A DNA stretch of 64,000 nt from Cytobacillus firmus. Lineage in GTDB: Bacteria > Bacillota > Bacilli > Bacillales > Cytobacillaceae. Position 1 is the stretch's first letter. Every line of letters starts with the position of its first letter. Positions 56,803-64,000 of the stretch are shown piece after piece. Position numbers and translations under genes: made by a program. The DNA lies in contig NZ_CP098323.1 in assembly GCF_023657595.1 (NCBI RefSeq), positions 4,917,462 to 4,981,461 on the forward strand, written 5' to 3'. Below the pieces are notes generated by a model that was not told the origin of the DNA, ran no database searches, and was given only the letters and a program-made list of their open reading frames with translations.

Positions 56803-58692
56803 TTACTCAGCTGAAACCCGTGCAATTCTCCCCTGCTCTAAATAAACAAGCAAAATGGAGATATCGGCAGGATTAACTCCGGAAATTCGCGAAGCCTGTG
56901 CAAGAGATAGCGGCCTTACTTCCTTCAGCTTTTGTCTTGCTTCGGAAGCCAGTCCATTAATATCATCATAATCGATGTTTTCAGGGACCTTTTTGTTTTC
57001 CATTTTCTTCAGACGCTCTACCTGCTGAAGGGACTTCTCAATATAGCCCTCATACTTAATCTGGATTTCCACCTGCTCGGTTACATCCGGATCAAGCGCA
57101 GTTTCAGCCGGAACGAGCTGCCCGATATGCTCATACGTCATTTCCGGACGCTTCAGAAGATCTGAGGCGCGGATGCCGTCTTTCAGCTCGCTTCCGCCCT
57201 GGCTTTTGATCAGCTCCTGAACGTCAGAAGTAGGCTTGATGATGATGCCTTGCAGACGTGCTTTTTCGTCTTCTATCGCCTGCTTTTTCAGCTGGAATTT
57301 TTCATAGCGTTCTTCACTGATCAGACCGACTTTGCGGCCAAGCTCCGTTAAACGCAAGTCGGCATTATCATGGCGAAGCAGCAGACGGTATTCCGCTCTT
57401 GAAGTCAATAGACGGTAAGGCTCATTCGTTCCTTTGGTTACAAGGTCATCAATCAGGACGCCAATATAGGCATCTGAACGGCTTAAAATGACTTCTTCCT
57501 TATCCAGCGATTTCAATCCGGCATTCATGCCTGCCATTAATCCCTGGCCGGCAGCTTCTTCATAGCCTGATGTCCCGTTGATCTGGCCCGCCGTGTAGAG
57601 ATTTTTCACCTTTTTGGTTTCCAGTGTCGGCCATAATTGCGTTGGGACGATGGAATCATATTCAATCGCATAGCCGGCACGCATCATCTGCACCTTTTCA
57701 AGTCCAGGGATCGTTCTGAGAATCTGCTGCTGCACATCCTCAGGCAAGCTTGTTGAAAGCCCCTGCACATATACTTCCTGAGTATTGCGGCCTTCAGGCT
57801 CAAGGAAAATTTGATGGCGCGGCTTATCGTTAAAGCGGACAACCTTATCTTCAATGGACGGGCAATAGCGCGGACCAGTTCCTTTTATCATGCCGGAGTA
57901 CATTGGCGAGCGATGAAGATTATTGTCGATTAAGGTATGCGTTTCAGCATTTGTGTATGTCAGCCAGCAAGGGAGCTGGTCTGTAATATACTTGGTTGTT
58001 TCATAGGAAAAAGCTCTTGGCACATCATCGCCAGGCTGGATTTCCGTTTTGCTGTAATCAATGGTATGGCTGTTAACGCGCGGCGGCGTTCCAGTTTTAA
58101 AACGGACCAGGTCAAAGCCAAGCTCCTGCAGATGCTCTGAGAGCTTAATGGATGGCTGCTGGTTATTAGGGCCGCTTGAGTACTTCAGTTCACCAAGGAT
58201 TATTTCTCCTCTTAAGAAGGTTCCGGTCGTAATGACGACCGCTTTTGAATGATACACGGCGCCTGTCTGGGTGACAACGCCCCTGCATTCTCCATCTTCA
58301 ACAATCAGACGTTCAACCATTCCCTGAATAAGCGTCAGGTTCCGTTCATTTTCCAGTGTTTTTTTCATTTCATGCTGATATGTGAACTTATCGGCCTGTG
58401 CTCTTAATGCACGTACGGCTGGGCCTTTTCCTGTGTTCAGCATACGCATCTGAATATGCGTTTTATCAATATTCTTGCCCATTTCTCCGCCAAGGGCATC
58501 GATTTCCCTTACGACGATTCCTTTTGCAGGTCCCCCTACTGAAGGGTTACAAGGCATAAAGGCTACCATATCCAGGTTGATTGTAATCATTAATGTCTTT
58601 GCGCCGAGGCGGGCCGAAGCAAGGCCTGCTTCCACACCCGCGTGTCCGGCTCCGACTACTATGACATCATAACTTCCAGCTTCATATGTCAT
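56803..58692 (-). CDS. mnmG: tRNA uridine-5-carboxymethylaminomethyl synthesis enzyme MnmG
   Basis: The 629-residue flavoenzyme has FAD motif [20 protein letters not shown], the catalytic cysteine motifs [10 protein letters not shown] and [11 protein letters not shown], and a helical C-terminal domain. It forms cmnm5U34 in tRNA together with MnmE. The ATG at 58692 has AAAGGAGG upstream; the frame extends 14 codons further without support. Confidence 0.97.
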   Translation of the reverse strand: MTYEAGSYDVIVVGAGHAGVEAGLASARLGAKTLMITINLDMVAFMPCNPSVGGPAKGIVVREIDALGGEMGKNIDKTHIQMRMLNTGKGPAVRALRAQADKFTYQHEMKKTLENERNLTLIQGMVERLIVEDGECRGVVTQTGAVYHSKAVVITTGTFLRGEIILGELKYSSGPNNQQPSIKLSEHLQELGFDLVRFKTGTPPRVNSHTIDYSKTEIQPGDDVPRAFSYETTKYITDQLPCWLTYTNAETHTLIDNNLHRSPMYSGMIKGTGPRYCPSIEDKVVRFNDKPRHQIFLEPEGRNTQEVYVQGLSTSLPEDVQQQILRTIPGLEKVQMMRAGYAIEYDSIVPTQLWPTLETKKVKNLYTAGQINGTSGYEEAAGQGLMAGMNAGLKSLDKEEVILSRSDAYIGVLIDDLVTKGTNEPYRLLTSRAEYRLLLRHDNADLRLTELGRKVGLISEERYEKFQLKKQAIEDEKARLQGIIIKPTSDVQELIKSQGGSELKDGIRASDLLKRPEMTYEHIGQLVPAETALDPDVTEQVEIQIKYEGYIEKSLQQVERLKKMENKKVPENIDYDDINGLASEARQKLKEVRPLSLAQASRISGVNPADISILLVYLEQGRIARVSAE

Positions 58693-58819
58693 GATGCGGC
58701 CTCCTTTGCTGCAATCAGGCAAGCACAGACCCAAGCTCAGCAGAGGCTGGACCGGCCGATTGCAAAAGTTAAAAAAATCTATTTCCGCTGCGTTAGCTGA
58801 TACAGCCTGCTTAAATCAT

Positions 58820-60205
58820 CTATTTTCCTAAACAGAACTGAGAGAATAACTGGTCGATCAGGCTTTCATGGACGCTGTCGCCAATAATTTCACCAAGCAG
58901 CTCCCATGTTCTTGTCAAATCAATCTGCACAATATCAATAGGCGTTCCCATCTCAACACCCTGCATCGCTTCATCAATGGCATTTTGCGCCTGATTCAAT
59001 AGAGCAATATGGCGGGTATTGGAAACATACGTCATATCCCCGGCTTCGATGGAGCCTGCAAAGAATAAAGAGGCAATGGCTTCCTCCAGATCGTCGACAC
59101 CCTGGTCCTCCAATAAAGAGGTTGTAACCAGTTTATGATGCTTCGAAAGCTCGCGGACGCGATTCATGTCGATCTTTTGATCAAGGTCGGTTTTATTGAC
59201 AATCACAATGACATCCATGCCTTCGACTGCTTTAAATATATTTTCATCCTCAGACGTCAAATCATCCGAGTAATTGAGCACGAGCAAAATTAAATCTGCT
59301 TCCTTTAATACCTGCCTCGATTTTTCGACACCGATCCGTTCTACGATATCTTCCGTTTCACGAATGCCGGCTGTATCCACCAGACGGAGCGGCACTCCTC
59401 TGACATTCACATATTCTTCAATAACATCACGGGTGGTGCCCGGTATATCAGTCACAATCGCCTTATTTTCGTGAACAAGGCTATTCAATAAGGAAGATTT
59501 CCCAACGTTTGGCCTTCCGACAATGACCGTGGAAAGTCCTTCACGCAGTATTTTCCCCTGCTGTGAGGTTTGAAGGAGCTTTTCGATTTCTTTTTTTACA
59601 TAAGAAGCCTTCTCCATCAGCATATGATGGGTCATTTCCTCGACATCATCGTATTCGGGATAATCGATATTGACTTCCACGTGAGCCAGGATCTCCAGAA
59701 TTTCCTGCCGAAGCTTCTGAATAAGCTTTGACAGCCTTCCTTCCATCTGGCCAAGTGCCACGTTCATAGCCCGGTCTGTCTTGGCGCGAATCAGATCCAT
59801 GACCGCTTCTGCCTGTGATAAATCAATCCGTCCGTTCAAGAAGGCGCGCTTTGTAAATTCACCCGGCTCAGCAAGCCGTGCACCATTATTCAGCAAAAGC
59901 TGCAGCACGCGATTCACGGAAACCAGTCCGCCATGGCAGTTGATTTCGATGACATCTTCCTTCGTAAAGGTTTTCGGTCCCTTCATGGCTGAAACCATTA
60001 CTTCTTCAGCAATCTGTTCAGTTTTCGGGTCAACAATATGCCCATAATGAATGGTATGGGACGCCACATTCTTCAGCCGCTTGCCTCCTACCCCTCTGAA
60101 AAGAAGGTCCGCAATGTCAAATGCCTGATCCCCGCTCAGGCGGACAATGGCAATGGCTCCTTCTCCCATTGGCGTAGATATCGCAGCGATTGTATCAAAT
60201 TCCAA
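58820..60205 (-). CDS. mnmE: tRNA modification GTPase MnmE
   Basis: The 461-residue GTPase has an N-terminal tetrahydrofolate-binding domain ([20 protein letters not shown]), a helical domain with the inserted G domain ([28 protein letters not shown]) and the C-terminal FCLGK with the essential cysteine. TTG at 60205 follows AGAGGTG and gives a length close to that of B. subtilis MnmE. Confidence 0.97.
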   Translation of the reverse strand: MEFDTIAAISTPMGEGAIAIVRLSGDQAFDIADLLFRGVGGKRLKNVASHTIHYGHIVDPKTEQIAEEVMVSAMKGPKTFTKEDVIEINCHGGLVSVNRVLQLLLNNGARLAEPGEFTKRAFLNGRIDLSQAEAVMDLIRAKTDRAMNVALGQMEGRLSKLIQKLRQEILEILAHVEVNIDYPEYDDVEEMTHHMLMEKASYVKKEIEKLLQTSQQGKILREGLSTVIVGRPNVGKSSLLNSLVHENKAIVTDIPGTTRDVIEEYVNVRGVPLRLVDTAGIRETEDIVERIGVEKSRQVLKEADLILLVLNYSDDLTSEDENIFKAVEGMDVIVIVNKTDLDQKIDMNRVRELSKHHKLVTTSLLEDQGVDDLEEAIASLFFAGSIEAGDMTYVSNTRHIALLNQAQNAIDEAMQGVEMGTPIDIVQIDLTRTWELLGEIIGDSVHESLIDQLFSQFCLGK

Positions 60206-60392
60206 TTCATTCACCTCTCTTTTCGTTCTTACTTCCATCTATATAAAAATGAATCATGCTTTCGATTCCCCAAATTAATAGAATATCACAAGGCTTTTTT
60301 TTAGAAAAGCATATCAGCCCGCATTGCCGGCTTGTCCATCAGTTCAGCACGTTACTTATCAACATCCCGCTCTCCGTCAGCAAGCGAAAAAA

Positions 60393-60449
60393 TTATCCAC
60401 ACGTCTCATAATTAATATGCTCTATTTTAACTTATCCACATGTGAATAA
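60393..60449. promoter_or_regulatory. DnaA boxes upstream of mnmE
   Basis: TTATCCACA at 60393-60401 and 60432-60440, and TGTGAATAA (one mismatch, inverted) at 60441-60449. They lie about 190-245 bases upstream of mnmE. Confidence 0.65.
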
Positions 60450-60501
60450 CAATAAAACCAATTGAGATTTAATAATTTGCGGGGCTTTGACAAAGAACGA
60501 C

Positions 60502-60536
60502 AAAAAAAATCCCAATCCGGAGTGGATTGGGATTTT
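60502..60536 (-). terminator. Terminator of the rpmH-rnpA-yidC-khpB block
   Basis: AAATCCCAATCC (60507-60518) pairs with GGATTGGGATTTT (60524-60536), followed on the minus strand by a run of T. Confidence 0.85.
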
Positions 60537-60565
60537 GCGTAATGAGTAATTTATGTTTTGGACGT

Positions 60566-60693
60566 TGATAACTGTCCAGCTACAGCGCCTACCCCCTCGA
60601 GGTCACAAGCCAATCCTCCCAAAAGGCAAAGAACGCCTTTCCGGGAGGCTCGTCTTGTGCTTGTCGGGGGTGGACAAGGCGCTTCCGCTTTTC
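60566..60693. repeat. AAAGCG-GCTAGACAG dispersed element, inverted copy
   Basis: Starts GATAACTGTCCAGCTACAGC and ends GGCGCTTCCGCTTTTC; the middle has a CCTCCCAAAAGGC/GGGAGG hairpin. It ends four bases from the khpB stop codon. Confidence 0.75.
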
Positions 60694-60696
60694 TTG

Positions 60697-61323
60697 CTAC
60701 TTTGTTCTGGCTGGTGCAATGACGATATGGCGGTGCGGGTCATTGCCATCAGAATAGGTTTTGATTCGCTTATTATTTACGAGAGCAGTATGGATCACTT
60801 TGCGTTCATAGGAAGGCATAGGTTCCAGTGCAATTTCTTTTCCCGTCTTCAAAGCTTTTTGAGCAAGCCTTTCAGCCAGTTGAATCAGGGTATCCTGGCG
60901 TCTTTTCCGGTAATCCTCTGCATCGACCACCACATTTAAGTACTGCTCGGCAAAGCGGTTGATGACCAGCTGTGTCAAATACTGGAGAGAATTGAGCGTT
61001 TGCCCTCTTTTTCCGATTAAAAGAGCTATCTTTTCGCCGGATAAGGTAAATTGAACATTTTTTCCCTCACGTAATGTTTCAATTTCGATGGGCACGCCCA
61101 TTTTTGCACTGACATCTTTGAGGAATTTTTCAGCTTCCTCAATCGGATCAGGCTTTTTCACAGCTTTCACCACGGCCGGCCGGGATCCGAAAATCCCGAA
61201 AACGCCTTTTTTACCTTCATCAACAATAGTAATCTCTAAGCGGTCTTCTGTTGTGTTTAATTGAGCTAAAGCTGACTCTACTGCTTCCTTGACGGTCTGT
61301 CCTGTAGCAGTTATTTGTTTCAC
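60697..61323 (-). CDS. khpB: RNA-binding protein KhpB (Jag/SpoIIIJ-associated)
   Basis: The 208-residue protein has a Jag N-terminal domain ([20 protein letters not shown]), a KH domain with [20 protein letters not shown], and a C-terminal R3H domain ([17 protein letters not shown]). It binds RNA and is linked to cell shape and division. It overlaps yidC by four bases. Confidence 0.95.
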   Translation of the reverse strand: MKQITATGQTVKEAVESALAQLNTTEDRLEITIVDEGKKGVFGIFGSRPAVVKAVKKPDPIEEAEKFLKDVSAKMGVPIEIETLREGKNVQFTLSGEKIALLIGKRGQTLNSLQYLTQLVINRFAEQYLNVVVDAEDYRKRRQDTLIQLAERLAQKALKTGKEIALEPMPSYERKVIHTALVNNKRIKTYSDGNDPHRHIVIAPARTK

Positions 61324-62105
61324 TTTTTGGCTCCTCCTGCATTTCCGGCCGCTGCAGCTTTCAGGTCCGGACCTTTAATGAAATACGTTTGAATGATCAT
61401 GAAGATATTACCCACTACCCAGTATAAAGAAAGAGCTGCCGGGAAGTTAATGGCAAAAACAACGATCATAATCGGCATTAGATAAAGCATCATTTTCATT
61501 TGTGCAGCCATTTGCCCTGTTTGCTGAGTGCCGGCCATCATCATTTTCTGCTGAATGAACGTTGTCACACCTGCAATTAAAGGCAATAAGTATATTGGAT
61601 CCGGAGAACCAAGGTCAAACCAAAGGAAATTATGGTTTGCAATTTCGCGCGTACGTGTAATCGCATGGTAGAAACCGATCAGGATCGGCATTTGAATCAC
61701 TAGCGGGAAACATCCTGCAAGCGGATTAACACCGTGCTTTTGGAATAAAGCCATTGTTTCCTGCTGCAGCTTCTGCTGGGTTTTCTGGTCTTTCGAACTG
61801 TATTTTTCACGAAGCTTCTGCATTTCTGGCTGAATCGCCTGCATCGCTTTTGAACTTCTCGTTTGTTTAATCATTAATGGCAGGATAACCAGACGGATAA
61901 TGATCGTTACAATAATGATCGATAGTCCATAGCTGCCGCCTGCTAATTCCGCTACCTTAATAATAAACAGCGAAAGCGGGTAGACAATATACTCGTTCCA
62001 AAAGCCTTTGCTTTCAGACGTAATCGGCTGGTTGATTTCTGTACAGCCCGATAAAAGGGCCATCACAAACACTAAACCGATTAGTAGGAATATTCGTTTC
62101 TTCAA
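61320..62105 (-). CDS. yidC: Membrane protein insertase YidC1/SpoIIIJ
   Basis: The 261-residue lipoprotein has a signal peptide with lipobox LLSGC, five membrane helices and the YidC pattern ([40 protein letters not shown] with the key arginine, [20 protein letters not shown]). It inserts membrane proteins and is needed in the forespore. A charged tail ends it. Confidence 0.96.
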   Translation of the reverse strand: MKKRIFLLIGLVFVMALLSGCTEINQPITSESKGFWNEYIVYPLSLFIIKVAELAGGSYGLSIIIVTIIIRLVILPLMIKQTRSSKAMQAIQPEMQKLREKYSSKDQKTQQKLQQETMALFQKHGVNPLAGCFPLVIQMPILIGFYHAITRTREIANHNFLWFDLGSPDPIYLLPLIAGVTTFIQQKMMMAGTQQTGQMAAQMKMMLYLMPIMIVVFAINFPAALSLYWVVGNIFMIIQTYFIKGPDLKAAAAGNAGGAKK

Positions 62106-62246
62106 CCGTTTTTTCCTCCTTAATTGCTCCTGATAATAGTATGGATTTCATTTGCTTATCCCCCGGCCAGAGGGACACGCTCATATGTATCTTATTTTAA
62201 CATCTTTTAAAATGAAGTGCTTCATAATAAAGATAGATAATGATTA

Positions 62247-62612
62247 TTAGTTTTTAGTATTTCCAAGTCCCGGTTTATTCAAAACCCGCGAAACCTTCAA
62301 TACATGGATCAGACTCTTTTTCACTTCATGAAAATCCATTTCTGCCACCGGTTTCCTCGCAATGACGATCAGATCATATTGCGGCTTTATTTCTTCCTCC
62401 AGTTCTAAAAATGCCTGGCGGATATACCTTTTGATCTGGTTCCTCATGACCGCATTGCCAATTTTTTTGCTGACAGAAAGCCCGATGCGAAAATGGTTCT
62501 GCTCCTCTTTTCTCAAGATGTAAACGACAAATTGGCGGTTGGCGAATGACTTTCCCTTTTTAAAGGCCTCTTGAAATTCTTTATTCTTTTTTACACGGAA
62601 CTCTTTTTTCAT
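62247..62612 (-). CDS. rnpA: Ribonuclease P protein component
   Basis: The 121-residue basic protein has [40 protein letters not shown] and the RNR-type [20 protein letters not shown]. It assists the RNase P RNA. ATG at 62612 follows AGGTGATGAC; the frame upstream runs into a dispersed repeat. Confidence 0.96.
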   Translation of the reverse strand: MKKEFRVKKNKEFQEAFKKGKSFANRQFVVYILRKEEQNHFRIGLSVSKKIGNAVMRNQIKRYIRQAFLELEEEIKPQYDLIVIARKPVAEMDFHEVKKSLIHVLKVSRVLNKPGLGNTKN

Positions 62613-62627
62613 GTCATCACCTATTTC

Positions 62628-62694
62628 GAAAAGCGCAAGCGCCCTGGTCACCCCCTGCATCTTGAGGGGGCTGGCGCTGGAGCTAGACAGTTAT
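62628..62694. repeat. AAAGCG-GCTAGACAG dispersed element, short copy
   Basis: GAAAAGCGCAAGCGCC, a CCCCC/GGGGG stem, and GGCGCTGGAGCTAGACAG followed by TTATC. It lies between rpmH and rnpA, just upstream of the rnpA ribosome site. Confidence 0.75.
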
Positions 62695-62723
62695 CTAACT
62701 TTAATTAATTTATCTTTACATGG

Positions 62724-62751
62724 AAAAAAAGACCACTGACGTTTCAGTGGC
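62724..62751 (-). terminator. Terminator or attenuator after rpmH
   Basis: CCACTGA (62733-62739) pairs with TCAGTGG (62744-62750), followed on the minus strand by seven T residues. It would limit read-through into rnpA. Confidence 0.75.
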
Positions 62752-62913
<162 letters not shown>

Positions 62914-63050
62914 TTAAAGACAGTCTTTCTAATTATATAGATGTAACTAGAAAATTGTCAACTATGCATATAAGTCAATCTGCCTTCAATGGCAAAAATA
63001 TTCGTTTTGGCTCTTTCTTTCATAAATTGTTTTTCTTATAAAGTTAGTCC

Positions 63051-63234
63051 GTTGATTTCCGCTGCGGGCACTTGCTTTCCGCGGGGAGTAACGAGAGCCT
63101 CCTCGGCTTCGCCTGCGGGGTCTCTCGATCCCTCACTTCCCGGCAGGACATTGAATAATCATCCTTGAATCAACACCGCACGAAGAAAATGCGAATGCAT
63201 TTTCGAGGATCAAGTACCCTCCGCTCCAATCAAC
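63051..63234. repeat. GTTGATT-ended dispersed element, copy B
   Basis: Runs from GTTGATTTCCGCTGCGGGC to CCGCTCCAATCAAC, 184 bases, same orientation as copy A at 45838-46026. Confidence 0.8.
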
Positions 63235-63520
63235 TCAGCAGTTGAGATTTATATAAAAAACAACGTACGACAATATAAAAAAATTCTTTGCTGCTCTTTC
63301 TCTTTTTGCATATCTGAAAGAACCCACTCAGAAAGTTTACCTTCTTTTCACCTGAATGTCATCCTAAAATTTCATTTTTCCACGTTTTTCTCATTTCTCC
63401 ATTGTAAAAGCTTTTCTTGGAGACTGCAAATTTTCCCGGACGCGGGATGTCCGTCCACTAAAAAGGGCCATTACACTCCAGGTCCATTGGAATTGAATTC
63501 CCCCCCCCCCAAAACAGGGC

Positions 63521-63785
63521 TGTGGATAAAATTTCGACAAGTTTTTCATTATCCACATCACATATTGACAGGTTTTGCACACAACCAGAGGCTGTGGACA
63601 ATTTTTATGAACAGGGATGGGCATGTTGTGGATAAGGGTTTAAAAAGCATTGCAGTCAAATGCATTATCTGTTATCATAATTGTGTTTTCACACTTAATA
63701 AATCATTGTGCATATCTTCATTATCCACAGATTGTGGATAACATGTGGACAGGTTATCCAAGGGGTTTGTAAAAGTTTGTCCACA
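63521..63785. other. oriC DnaA-box array upstream of dnaA
   Basis: Perfect boxes TTATCCACA or its complement at 63521-63529, 63549-63557, 63627-63635, 63721-63729 and 63733-63741. One-mismatch boxes are at 63593-63601 (TGTGGACAA) and 63777-63785 (TTGTCCACA); weaker ones are at 63744-63752 and 63754-63762. This is the upstream part of a Bacillus-type bipartite origin. Confidence 0.92.
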
Positions 63786-64000
63786 GACAGTGGATACTGT
63801 CGAAATTCCACTTTACTTCCTTATTATACGATTTTCCACATAAACAGTTTCGTATATTTATAAACTTCAGGGTTATACAGCGTGTATAACCTATCGTTTT
63901 TGTGGCGCAAAACAAAGAAAAAGCCGAGATGTCCACGGAAAGACATTTGAGCTTGAACTTAATTTAGATATCAATTTTAGATGGAAAAGGAGGGATATCA

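Larger units (their letters stand above)
60206..60696. other. Gap between khpB and mnmE: DnaA boxes, terminator, repeat
   Basis: Contains the mnmE promoter area, three DnaA-box-like sequences at 60393-60449, the khpB terminator at 60502-60536 and a dispersed repeat at 60566-60693. No gene. Confidence 0.65.

Noticed and set aside
63425..63440. TTTTCCCGGACG as a Noc binding site
   Set aside because: Only half of the ATTTCCCGGGAAAT palindrome is present.

Overview
This window is a Bacillaceae chromosome segment that ends at the replication origin. Read on the minus strand from the right edge it has the conserved Bacillus order rpmH, rnpA, spoIIIJ/yidC, jag/khpB, mnmE, mnmG, rsmG, noc, soj, spo0J, then yyaC, yyzM, yyaE, ychF, rpsF-ssb-rpsR, yybS, gdpP, rplI, dnaB, purA, a tRNA cluster, walRKHIJ-htrC and rlmH. 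The spore genes (spoIIIJ, a YyaC-type protein, a CgeB-like protein), the Noc/Soj/Spo0J set and the WalRK operon indicate an endospore former. Protein sequences resemble but differ from Bacillus subtilis, so a genus such as Cytobacillus, Mesobacillus or Neobacillus is plausible; this is inference.

Layout. 1-7.7 kb: ordinary metabolic genes (MFS and EamA transporters, GNAT, GltC divergent from NADP-glutamate dehydrogenase, a WYL regulator divergent from a GyrI-like protein). 7.74-26.73 kb: an accessory region bounded by two near-identical 22-bp copies of the 3' end of rlmH, with a third related site at 11.6 kb. This geometry matches staphylococcal SCC-type elements, but no ccr recombinase gene is visible. 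It carries a spore-polysaccharide-like cluster with two frameshifted genes, a TerD protein, a PadR/DUF1048/ABC exporter locus, a MazG plus DUF2075 nuclease-helicase pair, a protein with a HEPN-like RX4H motif, an unknown soluble-plus-membrane gene pair, and a three-gene HNH nuclease/unknown/nucleotidyltransferase cassette. Several look like defence genes, but none is an exact match to a system I can name.

26.7-64 kb: the conserved origin-proximal block, almost all on the minus strand (transcribed away from oriC). Regulatory sites read from sequence include two parS sites (in spo0J and walK), a PurR box pair upstream of purA, an rpsF leader that can pair with its own ribosome binding site, DnaA-box clusters near rlmH and upstream of mnmE, and the main oriC DnaA-box array at 63.5-63.8 kb. 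The dnaA gene itself must start just past the right edge; its Shine-Dalgarno sequence is the last thing visible.

The intergenic spaces of this block hold several dispersed repeat families: a roughly 185-bp element ending in GTTGATT inverted repeats, a structured element whose two copies differ by compensatory changes in a stem, a family ending in AAAGCGSAAG and GAGCTAGACAG, GGGACGGTTC palindromes, two different 21-bp-period tandem arrays and a 52-bp-period array.
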